64,000 nt of DNA, from NCBI RefSeq assembly GCF_008831285.2, contig NC_045148.1:22253002-22317001 (forward strand), written 5' to 3'. The DNA comes from Nymphaea colorata (taxonomy: Eukaryota > Streptophyta > Magnoliopsida > Nymphaeales > Nymphaeaceae). Shown piece after piece: positions 57,755 to 64,000 of this stretch (positions are counted from its first letter, which is position 1; each line of letters starts with the position of its first letter). The notes under the pieces were generated by a model. The model was not told the origin of the DNA, did no database searches, and saw only the letters and a program-made list of their open reading frames with translations. The position numbers were made by a program, and so were the translations under genes.

Positions 57755-60700
57755 TGTTAACACCCCAAATTTTTTCACATCAGAACAGAAGCGACATCAA
57801 AATTTTACAAAAGAATTGTAAAAAATTGTAATTTCAAAGCTAATTTTGAATCTAAAAAACAATTTAGATTCAATTTAACCTGCAACACAAATCCCAATGC
57901 AGAATTACGAGTCCAAACTATGTGCAAATCTCATTTGAAATCAAAATCCAATTGCAAATGTCATTTGAAATCCAAATGCAATTGCAAAATTCAAATTTTG
58001 ACTTAAATCCAAGAATTGGATCTAATTCAGTCTAGAATGCTACGTGGGCCCCACCTAGCTTGTGTGGTCAAGAGCCCTCCAGGGGTCATACCCCCCAATC
58101 TAAAAAAATAATATTTTTTCTCTCAATTAAATAAAGGAAAGTAATTTTCAAGGAGAAATGAATGTGAAACCTAGTAAAAGAGAGACATTTATGTCTCTAT
58201 CTCTTCTTTAACTAGGTCCTCTTTAGAGAGGAGTCAATTTCCAAAAAGCAATAACTAGGTTGGTCAAACTCACCTAACCTACTTAATCCAAGTATGTTTG
58301 ACCCAAGTGCACCCAAATGTGGTGCCAATTTCAGCTAGGTTCGGTCAACTTGGGCTCAACACAGTCAAAAGGGTAGGTCTATCCTGCGACCCAATTAGTG
58401 GATGAAAATAGACTTTGATTGAATCGAACCCACTTTGAGTAGACTTTGTCGAAGTACAATTCAGCTAAATTAAGAGGTTTCTTAGCTCAAATTTATCAAA
58501 TTACCTCAAACAAAGTCAAACTACTCACAAATGAGCTCTGACCTTAGTCAATTGGTCGAAATTGACCAATCTGGACAATTTTGCCCTTCTATGATCAAAT
58601 TGAGATTACAGAGCCAAATTTTTTTTATGAAAGACACATATATATTTGAATTTGACAAATATGTAAATAAAATACCAAATTAAAATTCAATATTTCAAAC
58701 CAAAGTTTGATTTAGTTTAAATCCATTTTTAATCAAGTTATGGACAAAAATACATTTTTCGAACCAAATTTGATAGAATTTTTCAATTTTATTCAAATTG
58801 AGATTGAATTATCAAAATTCAATGGCATTTGGAGCTAGGAGGGAGAAGCCAAGGAGGAGAAAGAAGATTCGTCCAAGCCTTCTTTCCCCCCTACCCCCCT
58901 CTCTTTCATTTTCTTCTTCATTCCCTCTATTGTCTCTATCGAGTTTGCTAAGTGAGGGTGCTTAAGTGAACCCTTAGGATTTTCGTGGAGAGAAGCTCTC
59001 TCTTTCCCACTGCAAATTCCAGCAAGCGAGTTATTCTTATTTTAGCTTTGCTAAGCTTGAATCCAAGGTTGGATTCTTGCTTAGGATTGCTCGATTTAGA
59101 AAACAAGTGAAGAAGAAGAACAAGCATCATGACTGGCCGCAAGGTTTGTGATTTGGAGTCATTTCTCATATACTTTAGCTTCTTGTTGGTTCGTTTTAAT
59201 TTCAGCAATTCGTGAGAGGGGTTTATTTTCATTTATTTTATAGCTGGGAATGATGTCCAGCTAGGGGAAACCTACAATTGAATGTACATGTTAATGCATA
59301 ATGAAAGCATGCGTTGGTTTTTCTTAAAGATGAACCCATGTATCAAGTTTTGAAAAAGGGCCCCAAGGTCATGTTCCTTTCAAAACAACAAGCTTAAAAC
59401 CATTTTGAATTCCTCACCATGAGAGAATCCCACGGTGAGAGAGTGATTTTGCTGCAACATATATGATGAAAATGCCTATTAGGGATGGATACATTCTTAT
59501 GAATGTAATCAACCGTTGCATAGCAAAATTATAGATAAATTAGCTTGAGCATGATTTTGTTTTCCTTCTCATTTAAAGTCATTTGGATTCATGTCTTTCA
59601 ATTTTATTGATCAAGGGTGGTAGAGGAGATTAGAAACAAGATTTCAATCTTCCTACGTAAAAGAACCCAGCCATGAATCGCCATGATTCATAAGTTATGC
59701 GGTCCCTTGATTAAATTCCATTTCGAAGAGTAAGATACATGTATATATATATTGTTATATATATACATGTGCAATCTCTTATTAAAAATCATTTTCCTCT
59801 TTTAAAATCGGGTTGGAATACGTTTCCAAACTGGTTTTTAAGAAGGGTGATCATTTTGTTTATTTTCATAGTGCAAGACTATGAAATCATTTTCATTTCA
59901 TTTTTACTTAATTTCAGCAATCCATACGTAAAATGTATGCAAGTTGTTGAAATTAGACCATGTTTTATAGGAATTTGCTTAAGAATGTCCAATTTTATAT
60001 ATTTGAGATGCCAATTTTCAGCCACAAAGTGGCTATATTTTGAAGAACAATAAAAAGGTTCTAGCCGATCTAATCGGCTCTCTAAAAGCCTTTTAGAAAT
60101 TTCTAATTTCATTCACCAATTTTCATATTTACATTTGATTAATTGGGTCTCAAGAACGCTTCAAAAATTCTAATCTTTGTACCTCTTAAAGAACATGATC
60201 AAAAGTGTTTTAATAGTCCAAGAAATGAATGGATCTTCTAGGACAAGAATCTGAAATTTTGTTTGATTTTGGGGGGAAAGAAAGGTTCTTAGAACTCCAT
60301 GGCATGAATGAGTACATGTGGCACATGATTTTTGCCAACTTGATGCTTAGTTTGTATAGAGTAAAACTGAATTTCATCATTTTCCAAGAGTCGAACACTC
60401 TTAGAATCAATATTTTAATTTTAATCCATTTAAATCAGAATAAAATCTGATTTTTATGACAATTTTGAGGAAAAATGATGATATCCACATTTCTTCTCTA
60501 TTTTAAAGTTTGATTTCATCCTTATTTGCCTAATTCTTAATTGTTTTGAGTTTCTCATCTATGACTCAAGTTTATGGACTACATCTCTAATTCATGTGCT
60601 TAACAATATAATAAGTACATTTAGATAAAGTCCTACATTAATTAAAATCAATCTTCATGCATAGATTGTATGACGTGTGATTGCAATGAATGTACCTTGA

Positions 60701-61532
60701 GAGATTATGAGAGAGTGAAGAATGTCTGTTTCATATGAATGAACCTTGAGAGATTATGAGAGGAAGAAAAATGAATGTTTCATATACTTTCTCTTCTCAT
60801 TTCATGCATTCACTTTCACTTAAAATCAATCGCACCACGTGCACATTCTCAAGAAGTTAAGTGATTCAACTTTGAGTTGCAAGAATTGACTAAGTCATAT
60901 TGCAACAAGAATTTGTAAACTTTACTTAACTTTCAAAGAAAACATAAGCAATGCATTCATAATTTTGATCAAAATATGTTTAGAGAACAATACGTTTTCT
61001 AACAATTTGGGCATATGTCCCATCAAAAGAATGAAGTCTACACAAGTTTTAAAATATTTTAGACCAAATGACACGATTTGGCTAAAAAAGAGTTCAAAAT
61101 CAATTTTGATCATAAGATGATCATCATTTCAACTCATGAATCAAATGAGTTCACAACGAAGAACTCAATTTCAAAATTTCTAAGAATTGTGGATTTCAAA
61201 TGACACCAAAACAAAGGTTTTTAAACCAATTTAAAAACCCTCCAATCTTCAAATCAAAGGAATCCATTTTCAAAACAAGTTAAAATCACTTATAAACTTT
61301 AGGTTTTGAATCCAGCAAATCACTTTGGTTTTTGAATCCAAAACCTCAATGCATAAGCATATAGGACTGGCATCAATAACTCATACATGATCCAAATGAT
61401 CCTTAGTCCTTGGTCAAATTACCCCTGTTAAAGGTGGCAGGAATGGTTGGACCTCGTACCGATGGGCGGATCCCTTTTCTCTTAAAAATTTTCTTCAAAA
61501 CCTCAATTTTAAAAGAATTTTGCTGATTCGCA
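57755..61532 (+). mobile_element. LTR-like family B block abutting receptor copy 3
   Basis: Opens with TGTTAACACCCCAAAT, typical of plant LTR starts, and ends ..GCA at 61532, directly next to the kinase exon of copy 3. Its right 2.3 kb is collinear with 15980-17530. No gag or pol frame is visible over 3.8 kb, so it may be a long solo LTR or several fragments. Flanking 5-bp sequences (gtact; tttca) do not match, and receptor sequence does not resume on the left. It is therefore not a simple insertion, or later rearrangement removed the partner. Confidence 0.5.
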
Positions 61533-62316
61533 TTTCAACCCCCTCTATGATCAACACTAGCAGCTCATTGATAGCAGCAGATCTTTTAGTTGGAATAGTA
61601 TTGCTTTCATTCAAAATATGACTGTCAATGACTTCTGTAATTGCACCCGGAAATGCTTCAGCCACCCATTGCCTCAAACTAAAATCCCCATCAAACTGTT
61701 CATCAGTAGGCTTTCTTCCTATAAAAACATCAAGGAGGAGACTTCCGTAGCTGTAGACATCGGCTTTGGCTGACAGCTAATTGTATGGTGCAGTGATTTC
61801 ACAGAATAAAGGCCTAATTAAACTCATCTTCCTTCTAGTTCTCCTGTTAACTCAAGGTTCTCTTAAATGGCTCCTAAATCGAGTGAATTATTCAGTAATG
61901 CCGATTGTTCGCCAGTCTTAAGCCATCAGGTAGACAGGTATTTACGATTGGGATTCTTTCATACAAGAATGGAAAAAAGTTTATAAATTCTGCTAAAAGA
62001 AGAAGATGAATTGAAGAATCTTGTCCGTTGAGGACATGCAAACAACACATGTGTACATGAGCACAAAACAATGGAAAAACTAGCATGCAACACCATTAGC
62101 CATAGGAACAACAAATGCATTGTCTATGTAAAATAGTTTACCAATGACCTTTTACATTATCGAGCTAGGAACCACTTGCATGTCTTTATGTGTAAACTAC
62201 CAAATCATGATCATTAGATGGATCAGGGGTGTTTTCACATCAAACTAATATATTTATTGATATCATATTGCAACCTCAGAAGAGTATAATTAGTTACACC
62301 ACATAAGTGAGGACCA

Positions 62317-62321
<5 letters not shown>

Positions 62322-62376
<55 letters not shown>
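62322..62376. repeat. (TA)n microsatellite
   Basis: TA run with one C interruption; expanded relative to 46349-46372 in copy 2. Confidence 0.9.
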
Positions 62377-62380
<4 letters not shown>

Positions 62381-62560
62381 GAAATCACTGGGCTACCAAT
62401 GTTACTTATGACTCTTTTTCTTATTTTGGGGCCCTAAAAATAGTCTCAATGCTAAAAGCCGTTGCCAAAACATTTACTATCATCAATGCATTTTTTTTGC
62501 AATGTTTTAAACAATATAAAATTAAAAAAAGCTTAGTCAGCTGATTTCAATATAAATAAA

Positions 62561-62565
<5 letters not shown>

Positions 62566-62624
<59 letters not shown>
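62566..62624. repeat. (TA)n(GA)n microsatellite
   Basis: Long TA run followed by a GA run in the copy 3 intron. Confidence 0.9.
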
Positions 62625-64000
62625 CCACTAGGACTGGCAAACCCACCCACTCTGTCTTTGTCTCTCTTTATCTGACCATATCACCTCTCTGGACCCTCCC
62701 ATGCGATCCCACCTTCTTTTCCACTTTCTCCATGAGAGCATTACTGAAGAGAAAGAGAGTGTGTTCACACATGCACACACACATATAAGAACTCAAAGCC
62801 AGGCCAGGTTGTCTCAAGAAACGGTGCAGGCAATTAGACTCACACTTCGAAAGATACAAAATTTATAAAAAGATAAAAAAATAAGAGATAGTACGTACCT
62901 GGTGCAATGTATCCGGTGGTTCCGAGAGTAGGTGTAAGAGTAGAAGAATTCAGACCAACTAGAATCTTTGCAATGCCAAAATCAATGACGTACTCTGTCA
63001 TGTTCTCATATAGAAGCACATTACTTGCTTCACATCAAAATGAACTATAGTCTACGAGTAACCATGGTGAAGATATTCTAAAGCACAGGCTACAACAATC
63101 ATGATATCCAATCTCTGAAATATATTCAAGTGATGGTCACTCGAATCTGGACAGACTTCTAGGCTGCCAAGGGGCATGTAATGGAGAACTAAAGCGTTGA
63201 AATCTGTACTAGTGCAAGGCGTAATGACTTTAATGAGGTTTTGGTGCCTGATTTGGAACATGACAGTGCACTCGATGTCAAAACTTGTAGATGCTCCTTC
63301 ATATAGCAAATTAAGGACCTTAACTGCCACAGTTGTTCCATCTGCTAGAATTCCTTTGTACACTGAACCAAAGCTTCCATTCCCAAGAAAATTTGCATTA
63401 CTGAAGTTGCTCGACGCATGTAATAGCTCTCGGCAAGAAATCATTGGAAGTGTAATTCCTTGTAATCTTTCAATGTCATCAGGATGTTTCAACGTCCCCC
63501 TCTTTCTATAGCATGAGATACCAATGGGTGTGCCAAAAATGACCGCAATTGCCGAGCCTCCAATTGCGCAAGCGGCAATGACTCTAGCTGCATTGTTCTG
63601 ACTTTGCCTCTCTGTTTTGTCCAAGCACAATGGGAAATGGAATTTGGGAGCTCCACATAGTGCATAGTTGCCTAGGAACGACTCGGCAGAAAGGTTTGCA
63701 AACTTTCCACCACTTGGAATCTCTCCTTCCATTAGATTGAAAGACAAGTCCAAGACCTGGATGTGTTGAATTTTCTCCAATGATTTTGGAATCTCACCCA
63801 AGAGCTTGTTGTGGGAAAGGTCAATAGCTTCAATGTTTACCTTGTGATCAAGTTGTTCAGGAATGTGACCATCAAATGTGCTATGAGTGAGATTCAAATA
63901 CCTTAGCGTTTGGAGTTCCGATAATGATGCAGGCAACTCTCCACTCAACTTATTTATAGAGATATCCATGTTGGCAGGTGACCAGTGAAAGAGTTGTCGT

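Larger units (their letters stand above)
61782..62898 (-). other. intron of receptor copy 3, acceptor end deleted
   Basis: Homologous to 45805-46863 of copy 2 (tgtatggtgcagtgatttca; the ggacatgcaaacaacacatg block). The acceptor-proximal third is missing. Confidence 0.75.
61533..64000 (-). pseudogene. LRR receptor kinase pseudogene, copy 3 (partial, leaves window)
   Basis: Closest to copy 2. Exon 1 (from beyond 64000 to 62899) carries the last LRRs, the cysteine motif ALCGAPKFHFPLCL, a transmembrane helix, glycine loop GNGSFGSVYKG and VAVKVL lysine, then RHQNLIKVITPC. It stops with TAG at 63052-63054 after LHHGYS. The catalytic loop is altered and one base short (HFDVK then frameshift). About 31 bp is missing near 63975 relative to copy 2, another frame change. 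The donor GTACGT (62891-62898) is good. The exon 2 remnant (about 61782-61535) reads AKADVYSYGSLL through NELLVLII. It lacks its acceptor side, because about 640 bp of intron and the exon start present in copy 2 are deleted at 61781. It is cut at its 3' end by LTR-like sequence. Not functional as a kinase. Confidence 0.9.

Noticed and set aside
1-64000. tRNA, rRNA or other structural RNA genes
   Set aside because: Looked for T-loop-like GGTTCGA strings and paired arms by eye and found none convincing; a tRNA scan could not be run.

Overview
The window is AT-rich nuclear DNA from a flowering plant. The evidence is decayed leucine-rich-repeat receptor kinases of the Xa21/EFR/FLS2-like class (non-RD kinase, LRR subfamily XII), Ty1/copia remnants, hAT-type miniature elements with 8-bp target duplications, GT-AG introns, and many (TA)n, (GA)n and (TG)n microsatellites. 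I cannot name the species. One run of exactly 100 N (2564-2663) marks an assembly gap.

Layout. 1-2.5 kb: no gene seen. 2.7-3.8 kb: LRR-RLK pseudogene copy 1 (minus strand), cut on its 3' side by the gap. 3.9-8.5 kb: its 5' flank, containing an internal direct duplication. 8.5-13.9 kb: gene-poor, with a GC-rich hAT-like element at 12.2 kb. 13.9-17.5 kb: nested LTR-like repeats, including a seven-unit 71-bp array upstream of a TATA box and a three-unit 178-bp array with an inverted partner. 17.47-17.73 kb: a short secreted cysteine-containing peptide reading frame whose 3' end runs into repeat DNA. 17.77-30.26 kb (A1) and 31.85-43.54 kb (A2): a large direct segmental duplication. 43.5-44.1 kb: LTR-like and copia fragments. 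44.8-49.4 kb: LRR-RLK pseudogene copy 2, the most complete, with its 5' flank to about 54.3 kb matching that of copy 1. 54.9-56.3 kb: fold-back repeats. 57.75-61.53 kb: an LTR-like block abutting LRR-RLK copy 3. 61.5-64 kb: copy 3, leaving the window at the right edge.

What the genes do together. I find no complete, clearly functional protein-coding gene. The theme is a decaying immune-receptor cluster: three related receptor kinases on one strand, duplicated with kilobases of 5' flank, each carrying different disabling lesions, and separated by repeat-rich DNA that itself duplicated in blocks of about 12 kb. A1 and A2 carry the same remnants (a prefoldin subunit 4 fragment, a copia RNase H tail, hAT elements, a possible unknown exon), so these predate the duplication. 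Small differences between A1 and A2 record later insertions and deletions. The best-supported material for a second look is the comparative structure (lesions, target-site duplications, an empty site, promoter differences). I see no evidence for a new multi-gene system.
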